Notes under the pieces: model-generated | Told to the model about the DNA's origin: nothing | The model's input: only the letters and a program-made list of their open reading frames with translations | The model's database searches: none | Made by a program: the position numbers and the translations under genes | Part shown: positions 22,330 to 31,042 of the stretch, one piece after another | Layout of the letters: every line of letters starts with the position of its first letter | Numbering within the stretch: position 1 is the first letter of the stretch | DNA from: a virus | Direction: 5' to 3' (one strand) | IMG/VR virus record: IMGVR_UViG_3300047496_000120 | Span: 1-34,937 of that record | Length of the DNA stretch: 34,937 bases

Positions 22330-23873
22330 CTCTGTTTATTTTGTTGCTCATATTTATAAGCAATCGCATCAAGCTTACGTGCATCACGTGCAACACGAGC
22401 AGCATCTTGTTTAGCGCCAGCTTTCATAAGATCTAAATATATCTTGCGTGCTTCGGGACTTCTTTGTATTAATTCTACATATTTTATAGGAGCTGTTAGC
22501 TTTTCTGTACTTGGTCTTAATATATGACGCATAAACATACTTCTGAATCCTTTATCCCCTAATCTACGTTGAATAAATTTGGTAATATCAGATTCTTGTT
22601 TTAAATCTCGATAAATACGCTTCGCATCATCATATGTTTCTTTAAAACCAGGAATTTCTGAGCCACCTTCTTCAATGCTTTTAGCTATTATACTTTTACC
22701 ATCAAGCAATAAACGTTCTGCATCTTTTGCAATTTCTGGTTTTCTGATATTTATATTACGTAAATTTTTATTGATCGATTTTTCTAATCTTAAAGCGTCT
22801 GCCAAAGGAAGATTGCCATTATTTTTATTAAGTGCATCTTTCAGTGGATCTATTACAACATCTTTTAATAGTTTAGTTGCATCTGTTTTTTCTAAATCAA
22901 CTAAATGATCTAATCTATTAATATCTTTAGTAAGATGCTTTCCATTAGTTATTGTATCTTTTGCAGAAGCATCTAATGAATCATATTTTTGTTTGGCTAC
23001 ATCCTCTAACATCTTTCTACCCCCCAATCCAGATGCCAACATAAGACCGCCAAGTTTACCAGCAGTTCCAGCTATGGCTTGGCCTGTTTCACCAAATCCA
23101 GCAGATTTTGCAGCAGCTTTACCAAGTTTACCTGCACCAAATCCGATTGCAGCTTTCTTTAATGCGCTTGCTCCCTTTTGAAGTAATTTTCCTTTTTGAC
23201 CAATCGTTGGCAGAAATAAACTACCAGCAAGGCCAAATAATTCATCCGCATTCTCTTCTGTTTTGGAGCGTGGCTTTGTATAACCACCCGTTGCCTCTTC
23301 AGATATTTTCTGTAACTGTGAAGAGGTAGGCAATCCACCAAACGGCAACGATTCTTGTATCTTTTCATATGAGGGTATTTTGCCACCAGTTGCAGCGCTA
23401 CCGAGTCCTAAACCGAAACTGGCTATATCGGCTGGCAAACCTAGAACATTCTCACCTAGGCGCGATGCCGTTCGTGCTGCATGTCGTGGCAATGATTGCA
23501 AGAAACCTTCGTTACGATTCGATTGATATTCAGAACCTTGTTGACCATATTGTTGATCCCCCTGACCACGCGCATTAGCCAATAACTGTTCAACAGGAGT
23601 TTCAGCTCCAAATAATCCTGCTACTTGTTGTGTGAATCCCTTTGGTCGCAATGATTCTTTAATGATAGAATTTAATAATGGTTCGGGTAAATCAGCAAGT
23701 TGTTCAGGTAAACCAAGAGATTTTAATCCTTGTGCAGTCCTGGCTTTCTGTCTGCGTTGTTGCATATCCTGCATTTTGTCGGTAACAAGTGCTTGTAATC
23801 CTTGGCTAAGTCCAGTACCAAAATTATGACCAAGGCCAAGTCCCTTATTGGGATCGTTTAATATTTGTACCAT
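22326..23873 (-). CDS. Putative internal virion / DNA ejection protein
   Basis: 515 residues. N-terminal segment with glutamine- and arginine-rich helix (TDKMQDMQQRRQKARTAQGL), a long alanine/glycine-rich central region (KKAAIGFGAGKLGKAAAKSA ... GKLGGLMLASGLGG) that could insert in a membrane, and a helical, lysine-rich C-terminal third (KSINKNLRNINIRKPEIAKD). This composition and the position among tail genes fit podovirus pilot/ejection proteins that leave the capsid with the DNA. The start overlaps the upstream stop (TAATG). Function is inferred, not from a named domain. Confidence 0.55.
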   Translation of the reverse strand: MVQILNDPNKGLGLGHNFGTGLSQGLQALVTDKMQDMQQRRQKARTAQGLKSLGLPEQLADLPEPLLNSIIKESLRPKGFTQQVAGLFGAETPVEQLLANARGQGDQQYGQQGSEYQSNRNEGFLQSLPRHAARTASRLGENVLGLPADIASFGLGLGSAATGGKIPSYEKIQESLPFGGLPTSSQLQKISEEATGGYTKPRSKTEENADELFGLAGSLFLPTIGQKGKLLQKGASALKKAAIGFGAGKLGKAAAKSAGFGETGQAIAGTAGKLGGLMLASGLGGRKMLEDVAKQKYDSLDASAKDTITNGKHLTKDINRLDHLVDLEKTDATKLLKDVVIDPLKDALNKNNGNLPLADALRLEKSINKNLRNINIRKPEIAKDAERLLLDGKSIIAKSIEEGGSEIPGFKETYDDAKRIYRDLKQESDITKFIQRRLGDKGFRSMFMRHILRPSTEKLTAPIKYVELIQRSPEARKIYLDLMKAGAKQDAARVARDARKLDAIAYKYEQQNKQS

Positions 23874-24652
23874 TATAATATCCCTTTTAAGAGTTGTTTT
23901 TGTCGTTGTTGACCACCACCAGTTAACATTTGTAGATAATCAAGTAATGAAGTCCAACTTGGACTATTAGTATCAAAGCCACCTGCGGGAGGACGTGGAG
24001 CGGTTGGACTAAATAAGCTGGAAACTCCTTCGCTAAAGTTTGTACTAGGGTTTTGTGGAACTGAGAACCCTAGTGCTGTTGGAGCCGCCAAAGGAGCCGT
24101 AGCGGAACCCGATTGATTACCACCTGCCAATAAATTTTGTAACCAGCTAGATAAGCCGCCAAGTGCAGATGATATACCACTTCCAATTCCTAAGCTGCTT
24201 AAAGCTAAAGGTGCGGCAACTCCTAAACCACCACCAACTGCATTGCCAAACTGTCTTAATGCACCCGGTTGTTCTGGATAATAGACATTTTCTGGAGCAC
24301 CAGCACCTAAAAGATTAAATAGACCTTGTTGATCAAGTGCTTGTTGACGTTGGCCAAACTCAGCACCTTGTGCAGCAAGATTAGTATGGAGATTTGTGGC
24401 TGCATTATCTAAACCACGCATACGACCACTACTACTTTGTCCCGCACCATTAGCAGTAAATCGATTCATCAAAGCAGGTATCGTATCTTGCTTAAAACTT
24501 TGTATTTCACGATTTCTAATTGCATCAAAATCAGGTCTATTGTTTTGATATTGATTCAATCCCTGAGTAATATTTTGATCTAAAAGCCCCTGGATCTGGG
24601 GATTAAATCTATTCACTTGTTCCATGCGTGCTGGTTGGGTACGTAATGCCAT
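23873..24652 (-). CDS. Putative internal virion / ejection protein
   Basis: 259 residues. Glutamine-rich helical N terminus (QIQGLLDQNITQGLNQYQNN), a segment FTANGAGQSSSGRMRGLDNA typical of small ejection-type proteins I recognise in podovirus late operons, then a Gly/Ala hydrophobic region (NAVGGGLGVAAPLALSSLGI) and a Pro/Ser-rich tail. AAAGGAGATATT precedes the ATG. Coupled to the 515-residue gene downstream by a TAATG overlap, so the two probably act together. Confidence 0.55.
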   Translation of the reverse strand: MALRTQPARMEQVNRFNPQIQGLLDQNITQGLNQYQNNRPDFDAIRNREIQSFKQDTIPALMNRFTANGAGQSSSGRMRGLDNAATNLHTNLAAQGAEFGQRQQALDQQGLFNLLGAGAPENVYYPEQPGALRQFGNAVGGGLGVAAPLALSSLGIGSGISSALGGLSSWLQNLLAGGNQSGSATAPLAAPTALGFSVPQNPSTNFSEGVSSLFSPTAPRPPAGGFDTNSPSWTSLLDYLQMLTGGGQQRQKQLLKGIL

Positions 24653-24735
24653 AATATCTCCTTTAAAAGGTAGGTGACTAGTATTATTCTAATAAGCGAA
24701 GCTCTATTTTACCAATTTTATCTTTAAGGAAATAA

Positions 24736-25269
24736 ATGGCAGATGCAAAGGGTATTTATGTACCAAATAATTATGTATGGGATGTTGCTCAGGTTGGAGA
24801 AGTTGATGTTAATAGTGAAGAGTTTAAAGAACTTCTGGTTCGTATATATCAGAATATAAACAATATAACTATTGCATTAAATCTCAAGGAAACTGGTTAT
24901 TATATAGATGCAGAAACTATTAACAGCCAATTGTTTTATCCAAATCCAACTTTAACATCAAGTTATCAAGATTATTCAAAATTCAGAAACGTATTCCGTA
25001 AAGTAATTATATTTGGTTCTCTTCCAGCAGCAGGAACTAAATCAGTTGCTCATGGTATTCCAGTGAATGCAGCATATACCTTTACACGCATATATGGAGT
25101 AGCCAATAATCAATCGGGTATGTCTTATTTACCGTTACCTTATGCATCACCAACCCTAGCAAATAACATTGAATTGAATGCAGATGGAACCAATGTAAAT
25201 ATTACTGTTGGAACCAATCGATCTGCATATACGATCACTAATGTTATTTTAGAATATATGAAGAATTAA
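24736..25269 (+). CDS. Plus-strand structural-type protein within the late region
   Basis: 177 residues. Starts MADAKGIYVPNNYVWDVAQV; a helical region (EEFKELLVRIYQNINNITIA) is followed by DAETINSQLFYPNPTLTSSY and a beta-rich C-terminal half (GSLPAAGTKSVAHGIPVNAA ... NRSAYTITNVILEYMKN). The second half looks like a virion or fibre-associated beta domain. AAGGAAATAA precedes the ATG. It is the only sizeable rightward gene among the leftward virion genes, so it has its own promoter (none convincing seen in the 80-base gap). Function unknown. Confidence 0.7.
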   Translation: MADAKGIYVPNNYVWDVAQVGEVDVNSEEFKELLVRIYQNINNITIALNLKETGYYIDAETINSQLFYPNPTLTSSYQDYSKFRNVFRKVIIFGSLPAAGTKSVAHGIPVNAAYTFTRIYGVANNQSGMSYLPLPYASPTLANNIELNADGTNVNITVGTNRSAYTITNVILEYMKN

Positions 25270-25272
25270 TTA

Positions 25273-25296
25273 GTGGGGGTATTTGCAGGCCCCCAC
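25273..25296. terminator. Hairpin between convergent genes
   Basis: GTGGGGG (25273-25279) pairs perfectly with CCCCCAC (25290-25296) around a 10-base loop, 4 bases after the stop of the plus-strand gene and 25 bases from the stop of the large tail gene on the minus strand. On the plus strand an A-rich, not T-rich, tract follows. It probably serves as a bidirectional transcription or mRNA end. Confidence 0.5.
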
Positions 25297-25320
25297 CACA
25301 CAAAAAAACAAAAACAGAGA

Positions 25321-27519
25321 CTATTGTAATCTACTTGAAGTTCCACGAGCATATACTGTAAAAGCATGTAAAGTAAAATCGCTTTGCATAACATCAATAT
25401 TAAGCATTTGTTCATTATTAAGTACTAATTGTATTTGTATAACTTCACCTTCAGCATCAGTATAGACTGGATGCCATAATCTAGTTTGGCTAGCTTCGAT
25501 TGGATAAAGAGCATAGGGAGATGTCTCTAAAACTCCAGTACCTTGTAGTGAGCCAGATGCTAATCCAGCTTGGGTCATATTGATAGGTGATGTAGCATCA
25601 TAAAAGTTAACTTGTATCTGACCAAAGTCAGTAGCATCAACCATAAAGTCTACTTTTTGAATTGCCGCATTCTTGCCTTCTTTTGCATAGAAGTTAAATT
25701 CTTTAGTCTTTATTTCTATACGACTTACTGATGCAAGCGTACCACCACCAGTATAGGTGCCCGAATAATTACCAGAACTGATCACTTGAAAGGTATTAAC
25801 ATCAAGCACATACGCAATTTGAACAATCGTTTGATTAATCGTATCGCCGTTTAAGTTTAATGAACCTGTGAGATTTTCTATATAAACAAATTGACCGCCA
25901 TAAAAATTATGATTATATACGGTAAATGTCAGTGTTTGAATATTGGTTATAACAATATTTGTTATATTAAGCGCTGCTGCATTACGATTAACATTAGGTT
26001 CATATAAAAATGTATAACCTTGTTGGTTACCTGCTATTATATGATAACTCTGTGCTTGTTGCTGTCCAGAATCCCATGTAAATTCTGCTGATTCCCACGT
26101 CATGGTAGCATTAGCCCACGTCAATGCCGTTTGGACTTGATAATACCCAAAAAAGGTGATTGTATCATCAAAGAATGCCCATGAACCATTTTTGTAGTTA
26201 TAGACTAATACTTGATTAGGAAATACAATAGTTGCATTTGGTTCTAGGCTCGGAAATGTCCATAAAACCAACTCAGTATAATAATCCCGAATACCTACAA
26301 CACGCTGTACACCTTCATTATCATTATGAATATCAAAGACTGTATCAGGTATTTTATCGTCGATACGCTCAACGTTAGCACCATTACATGCATGAATACC
26401 ATTATTAGCAATCCCCAGGATTATCTTATCAAATGGCACAACCGAAAAGGTAGATTCTGCACCAAGTTCTGTATTAATCTTTTGCCATATTAACGGCAAT
26501 ATATAATTACCACCTTGATAAACCAATTCCCAAGTACTTCGTTCAAAATAGACAATAACTCGATCCTTAAGAAACTCGCAGGTTATAATTTTTTCTTGTG
26601 TTGATGCATCTTCAAAACCTGCCCCTTCTTTAAGGTCAACATTCCATGCAGTTGGATCAACAGGATTTCCCTCCCAAGTCCAGCGTGCTCTATAAGGAAA
26701 ATAAGTTAAGTCACCATTTATACGTTCAGTCGTGTTTAAGGCTACCAACATTCCCTTAAACGAAATGATCATTAACGCAGTTACTAAAGTATTACCGGCA
26801 TTATCAATTACTGGTGTAATTGTAGTCCAGGTAGAACCATCCCAATATTTAATAGCATCGGGTGGATTATTATTGGTAACATACAAAAGATTAGTTACTG
26901 GCTGGGTAGTTTGATCACGCCAACTATATCCCCAAAAAAACTGTGAATTATTACCAGTCCATAGTGCAGTTCCTAATCTGTCCCATCCACCATTATATTG
27001 ATACGCAAACTGCGTATCCCACGCATACGTAGGCTCATAATTAGTTTGCATAGTTTCATAGTTTATGAATGCCATTACTGGCTGACTAGGATAGAAATAA
27101 ATTTGGGTTAATGCAGGAGCACCAGTAAAGGTATATGCACCATTTGTAGTATTATAGGTTCCTGCGCCGGTTGATGCAGTTAGCATAGTAGAAAGTCCGG
27201 TTGTAGTTACTTGCCAAGTGAATGTACCAATAGAAAACAATTGACCGCGTTGGAATATACTACCTGGTACTGTACCTGCAGCATTACCGGAACCATCCGT
27301 CATGCCTATTCCTTCGCCGCCGCTTAATGCTATACGTAGTTGTGATAATAATGGATTACTACCACTTAAAAGGGTTGAACCGAATCGTTTTCTAATTCGT
27401 CCTCGAAATGAATAGGCATTAATAAGTTGAGAATATGCTTCATCAGCAATAAGCCAAGGCTTTACGTTTGTCTCTAAACCCTTATCAAGTGGAGCAATCA
27501 TAAACCTGTCGAGTGGCAT
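25321..27519 (-). CDS. Tail nozzle/stabilisation-type protein (beta-propeller-like)
   Basis: 732 residues. The N terminus (LDKGLETNVKPWLIADEAYS, NAYSFRGRIRKRFGS) matches the opening seen in podovirus tail tubular B / gp10-type stabilisation proteins, where a receptor-like loop defines the gene product. Repeated aromatic strands through the middle (TWEGNPVDPTAWNVDLKEGA; RVIVYFERSTWELVYQGGNY) fit a beta propeller. Around residues 529-592 sits an inserted module (YNHNFYGGQFVYIENLTGSL ... NTFQVISSGNYSGTYTGG), resembling the FCCH-type domain also present in two other virion proteins here. Likely forms the tail tube below the adaptor. Confidence 0.7.
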   Translation of the reverse strand: MPLDRFMIAPLDKGLETNVKPWLIADEAYSQLINAYSFRGRIRKRFGSTLLSGSNPLLSQLRIALSGGEGIGMTDGSGNAAGTVPGSIFQRGQLFSIGTFTWQVTTTGLSTMLTASTGAGTYNTTNGAYTFTGAPALTQIYFYPSQPVMAFINYETMQTNYEPTYAWDTQFAYQYNGGWDRLGTALWTGNNSQFFWGYSWRDQTTQPVTNLLYVTNNNPPDAIKYWDGSTWTTITPVIDNAGNTLVTALMIISFKGMLVALNTTERINGDLTYFPYRARWTWEGNPVDPTAWNVDLKEGAGFEDASTQEKIITCEFLKDRVIVYFERSTWELVYQGGNYILPLIWQKINTELGAESTFSVVPFDKIILGIANNGIHACNGANVERIDDKIPDTVFDIHNDNEGVQRVVGIRDYYTELVLWTFPSLEPNATIVFPNQVLVYNYKNGSWAFFDDTITFFGYYQVQTALTWANATMTWESAEFTWDSGQQQAQSYHIIAGNQQGYTFLYEPNVNRNAAALNITNIVITNIQTLTFTVYNHNFYGGQFVYIENLTGSLNLNGDTINQTIVQIAYVLDVNTFQVISSGNYSGTYTGGGTLASVSRIEIKTKEFNFYAKEGKNAAIQKVDFMVDATDFGQIQVNFYDATSPINMTQAGLASGSLQGTGVLETSPYALYPIEASQTRLWHPVYTDAEGEVIQIQLVLNNEQMLNIDVMQSDFTLHAFTVYARGTSSRLQ

Positions 27520-27520
27520 C

Positions 27521-28066
27521 TTAGGTCCCTATAGCAAAATATGATATCGTTCCCGCTTGCCCATTGCCCGTTAATCCATAATGATGCCCAGTAAACGTAG
27601 TAATTGTTTGTGAGTTGATTTCAGTTATTGTAGTCACATTTGCAACCGTGTTGGGAATAACCACAAATATGGCAGTAAATCGCGGTATAGTAACGTTTCC
27701 ATCATCCGGAAAGGTAATCGTAAAGGGTGATCCGGGAACTGCAACAGTGCCCCATTTCATGAGTATTCCTGAGGGTAAACGTGTCCATCCAGTAGCACTT
27801 GGATTATTAGCAGTCATCTCTATTGTAGGACCACCATTCTGTCGCTCAAAGGTTAATTCGGGTACATTGGTATATACACCATTCTCTACAAAAAGTGCAC
27901 CTTGATTTGCTCCCGTAACGGGTGCAGGAGGCACAATCTCATTAAACACTATTGCCGTATTATTAGGATTAATATAAGCACCTAACGCCTCAAAATTGCC
28001 TTGAATCTGTGGTTGGGTCAAGTTAATTGGTTGGGAACCCATCGGTATGTTTGCGATATATGCCAT
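27521..28066 (-). CDS. Tail fibre-type protein with gp53-like C-terminal domain
   Basis: 181 residues. The C-terminal half, TGWTRLPSGILMKWGTVAVP followed by FTITFPDDGNVTIPRF and VIPNT, has the pattern of the tail-fibre gp53-like C-terminal domain (W.RLPSG...WG). The N-terminal half (GSQPINLTQPQIQGNFEALG) resembles a fibre attachment region. The ATG abuts the stop of the 33-residue ORF upstream and uses AAGGATAAGTAA as ribosome-binding site. Likely a short fibre or baseplate component. Confidence 0.68.
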   Translation of the reverse strand: MAYIANIPMGSQPINLTQPQIQGNFEALGAYINPNNTAIVFNEIVPPAPVTGANQGALFVENGVYTNVPELTFERQNGGPTIEMTANNPSATGWTRLPSGILMKWGTVAVPGSPFTITFPDDGNVTIPRFTAIFVVIPNTVANVTTITEINSQTITTFTGHHYGLTGNGQAGTISYFAIGT

Positions 28067-28168
28067 TTACTTATCCTTTTTAAGGTAATAATGATCAATG
28101 AGAAACGATCCGATAATAGTACATGCTGCTGCAATCATGCCGATAAAAAGATATTTTAGATTTACCAC
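28067..28168 (-). CDS. 33-residue single-span membrane protein
   Basis: GTG start at 28168 overlapping the previous gene by 7 bases, with AGGA five bases upstream, and a stop that directly abuts the next ATG. The product is VNLKYLFIGMIAAACTIIGS, then FLIDHYYLKKDK: one transmembrane segment with a basic C terminus. Perfect nesting between two coupled virion genes supports reality. Size and topology would suit a holin-like or assembly accessory protein. Confidence 0.55.
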   Translation of the reverse strand: MVNLKYLFIGMIAAACTIIGSFLIDHYYLKKDK

Positions 28169-29169
28169 CAGCTTCCTGCTCCGTTAAAGATTCCAGGTCC
28201 AAAATTATTATTATTATTTTCACTGTAGATGGTTGGTGTACGATTCTTCGTTTGCTGTACGATCGTTGAACGTAATACTAAGAGTTCTTGTTTCTTAAAC
28301 TCAGGCATTATGAGTGCAACACTATCAAGATCTTGTTTATCTTCAAACACTTTCTTAGCAGCACCATACGCAATCCATTGCCACCATTGTTCAAGATGTG
28401 GCTCATCAGTATTCAACAACAACTCAGTTGGACGTATATAGACTTCCATCTGTATTTTATAAGCCTGATCAGGAACTGGCCTTAAAGTAAACTTATTATC
28501 ATAATACAGAATCGTTTGGGGTATCGATGCTATATAGGGATAGGTCTGTGCATTAACGTTTTGTTGTGGGGCTGGCGGAATAGGAAAAGTAAAAGCATAT
28601 TGTCCGGTTATATAGTTAATATAGCCCACCACATTTGGATTGTTAGGCACTATAAGATTACCTATTGCGGGTGTTGAATATACCGGTGCATCTATTACAA
28701 TGCATGAGTTATTATTAAAATCTATTGAATCAAATAAAACTTCCCCCTGTAAAATAGGTACATTATAGAGGAAACCGGTAAAGTAGGTAGTAGTTCCATC
28801 ACCCATTGCTATAGTTTCTAAAAATGTATTCTTGGGGTAAGTAGCATAAAAAGTTTCACGAGATTGCAATAATTGACGCTGATATCCCGCTACAAAAAAC
28901 GGGTTATGAACGCTAATATACTTATTCTTAAAGTTATATAATGGTGCATCAACATCAACGGGATCAGTGGAGTATTCTGCGACATTAGGAGTAGTATAAA
29001 AAGAAAATACCGTCTTCAGTGAAAACAACCGCAAATGTTCAGGTATATCATATAAAATGAATGTATTAATGTAATCGTCTATATTCTGATCAGAAAGCAA
29101 AGCAGGCGACGGAGTTCGCGTCAATCTGCGCACTTTAGTGCGAATGTTATCAAGAGTATAAAGAGCCAT
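28162..29169 (-). CDS. Head-tail adaptor / tail tubular A-type protein
   Basis: 335 residues from the second ATG (29169), chosen because AGGA touches the first ATG (29175) but is 6 bases from the second. The N terminus (LDNIRTKVRRLTRTPSPALL, SDQNIDDYINTFILYD) is the helical pattern of podovirus adaptor proteins that bind the portal, and the C terminus carries a helical EQWWQWIAYGAAKKVFED segment. Genomic position next to the nozzle-type protein supports the role. Confidence 0.66.
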   Translation of the reverse strand: MALYTLDNIRTKVRRLTRTPSPALLSDQNIDDYINTFILYDIPEHLRLFSLKTVFSFYTTPNVAEYSTDPVDVDAPLYNFKNKYISVHNPFFVAGYQRQLLQSRETFYATYPKNTFLETIAMGDGTTTYFTGFLYNVPILQGEVLFDSIDFNNNSCIVIDAPVYSTPAIGNLIVPNNPNVVGYINYITGQYAFTFPIPPAPQQNVNAQTYPYIASIPQTILYYDNKFTLRPVPDQAYKIQMEVYIRPTELLLNTDEPHLEQWWQWIAYGAAKKVFEDKQDLDSVALIMPEFKKQELLVLRSTIVQQTKNRTPTIYSENNNNNFGPGIFNGAGSWW

Positions 29170-29187
29170 ATACATTCCTTTTAATGG

Positions 29188-29568
29188 TTAAACCTGCAAA
29201 TAAGTACCTCGTGGTAATACATTCTGCGTGGCACCATTGAGCATATCATTCTTTTCTCCAATTGGTGTAATAAATCCTGGAGTATAATGATGTCCCGGGT
29301 TAAATGCAGGAATTACATAAGGATCAAAGTTGAGTGTATTAATATCAACTTGGAAGGTGTTTTCACCGGTAACTATAATATACTGAATAACCTGATTCAA
29401 TTGTTGCATACCAAACCCTAAAGGTATATTAAATCGCACGCTCATGCCCGTTAAATACTTATGTGGTATATCAGTAGTTACAACTGCTTGCACCGCATTG
29501 GTTATAGATGCTATCGTTCGCATTGCTGGCAGGTATGTAGGAAACGCAATATTATATTGTATTGCCAT
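29188..29568 (-). CDS. Small virion protein with FCCH-like module
   Basis: 126 residues. Residues ~15-70 (AVVTTDIPHKYLTGMSVRFN, FGMQQLNQVIQYIIVTGENT, FQVDINTLNFDPYV) form a module also found in 30034-31032 and, more distantly, in the large tail protein. It resembles the FCCH-type beta domain often inserted in phage structural proteins. The start overlaps the upstream stop by one base (TAATG). Confidence 0.65.
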   Translation of the reverse strand: MAIQYNIAFPTYLPAMRTIASITNAVQAVVTTDIPHKYLTGMSVRFNIPLGFGMQQLNQVIQYIIVTGENTFQVDINTLNFDPYVIPAFNPGHHYTPGFITPIGEKNDMLNGATQNVLPRGTYLQV

Positions 29569-29978
29569 TATAGTTTTTTGGTCGTACCTTCGGTGGTTAC
29601 TATACCCTTTTTAAGCGGTGGTGCAACTTCTTCCATAGCACCAAATTCTAATGGTACAAAACTGAATCGGTGTACCTTGCTTCGGAGCGATGTAACTCGT
29701 TTACCATCCTCATCTACAAGATTTTCATGTTCTGGATACCAACAATTCTGATTCAAATGTTTAGCAACTCCAAGCGGTATCGTAGCTTCTTTTCCACATT
29801 CAAGGTCATACATTGTAACTTCATCACCAGGATACTTTAAATAAGGGAAGCTAAGCTTCGTGCCTTGTTGCTCAAGATTACGAAATACACCTTTAACCAT
29901 TTGACGGTCTTTATCTCGTTCTCGTGCTAATTCAGGGGTTAGTTTATCTTTCATACTTGATGCTTTATAGCGTACCAT
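29568..29978 (-). CDS. Conserved-type small virion region protein, unknown
   Basis: 136 residues. Charged helical start (KLTPELARERDKDRQMVKGV), followed by a compact beta-rich section (DEVTMYDLECGKEATIPLGV, CWYPEHENLVDEDGKR). GGAGTAATC precedes the ATG. It is coupled to the FCCH-like protein downstream. Size and location after the capsid genes suggest a head-completion role, without a recognised family. Confidence 0.6.
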   Translation of the reverse strand: MVRYKASSMKDKLTPELARERDKDRQMVKGVFRNLEQQGTKLSFPYLKYPGDEVTMYDLECGKEATIPLGVAKHLNQNCWYPEHENLVDEDGKRVTSLRSKVHRFSFVPLEFGAMEEVAPPLKKGIVTTEGTTKKL

Positions 29979-29999
29979 GATTACTCCTAGTTTATGGGT

Positions 30000-30024
30000 G
30001 GGGAGAGATATTTATTCTCTCCCC
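30000..30024. other. Intercistronic hairpin after the virion gene 30034-31032
   Basis: GGGGAGAGA (30000-30008) and TCTCTCCCC (30016-30024) form a perfect 9-bp stem with a 7-base loop. On the minus strand it follows the stop at 30034 and precedes the ribosome-binding site of the next gene. No U-tract follows, so partial termination or mRNA protection is likelier than strong termination. Confidence 0.5.
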
Positions 30025-30033
30025 CAGTATATC

Positions 30034-31032
30034 TTAGTTATTTGTAACACTATAGGATTTTCCTGCAAGCCAATAGATGGTATCACCTACCGCTCCACCA
30101 GGATTATTAGCGCCACCACCTAATAGCATACCAATGTATGCAGTGTTATAGGTCGCATCACCAAGAATATCAACACCATAGGATAATGCAGTACCGGTAT
30201 CTTCACCAAAAGGAACTGCTTCAGGGAAGGTTGTTGCAAATGCAGCATTTCCTGCCCATACAAATGGAGTAAATCCAGTTGAATTAATATCAACTGTAAA
30301 AGTATTATTAGTTAAATTAACTGCAATAATTGAACCACTCAAACCATTAATTTGAGTCATGCCAAAATTTGAGTTAACCAAGAATCTAATATCTTGTCCT
30401 ACTGTGTAACCATGAGTTACTGAAGTAGTAACTACCGTAGTTGTACCAGTAACAATATTAACAATCGTACGTCTACGTGGATAATAGATTGGATCGTAAG
30501 GAATTATACGATACCCACCAGTAGCTGAAGCACCACCAACTCCAGGAGCATTTGCTAATGCATAGCGCATAGAAAAATTAGTGTTTGGTGTTACGGTACC
30601 AACTTCAAAATCAAAACCACCAAGATTTTGTCGTGAAGCCAAATTAAATACTCGTACAATAGTATTTGGAACTGTAGCAGTTGCATTTACCATACCTTGA
30701 GTATTAGTAGTAACAAATACTGGTTGAGTTACATTACTAGAACTACTAATTGCTACAAACGGTCCAGGAATATTAATTGAAGAGTTTACTAGAGTAAATC
30801 CACCAGTCATTTGCCAGGCAGTTGTCAAATTGCCACCACCACTGATTGATTGTTGAAATGCTGTTCCTGCAGCCATTCCACGATACCATCTCCATTGATA
30901 AGCATTTGCTGATTGATTCAAAACAACCGTTTGATCTTCAACGATCATCCAATCAAGATCAGAGCGTATTTGGAGAGTAATTGGGTTTCCGGTAGCAATA
31001 AAACTACCTTGTTGTGTATTAGTTAAATCCAT
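30034..31032 (-). CDS. Virion protein downstream of capsid, with FCCH-like module
   Basis: 332 residues. Beta-rich throughout. Residues ~190-250 (TTSVTHGYTVGQDIRFLVNS, FGMTQINGLSGSIIAV, NTFTVDINSTGFTPFVW) form the module shared with 29188-29568. The N-terminal part (NPITLQIRSDLDWMIVEDQT) and C terminus (YIGMLLGGGANNPGGAVGDT) look like a particle-surface protein. It is placed directly after the capsid gene, where head decoration or minor capsid proteins are often found. Function inferred from position. Confidence 0.65.
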   Translation of the reverse strand: MDLTNTQQGSFIATGNPITLQIRSDLDWMIVEDQTVVLNQSANAYQWRWYRGMAAGTAFQQSISGGGNLTTAWQMTGGFTLVNSSINIPGPFVAISSSSNVTQPVFVTTNTQGMVNATATVPNTIVRVFNLASRQNLGGFDFEVGTVTPNTNFSMRYALANAPGVGGASATGGYRIIPYDPIYYPRRRTIVNIVTGTTTVVTTSVTHGYTVGQDIRFLVNSNFGMTQINGLSGSIIAVNLTNNTFTVDINSTGFTPFVWAGNAAFATTFPEAVPFGEDTGTALSYGVDILGDATYNTAYIGMLLGGGANNPGGAVGDTIYWLAGKSYSVTNN

Positions 31033-31042
31033 TATTATCTCC

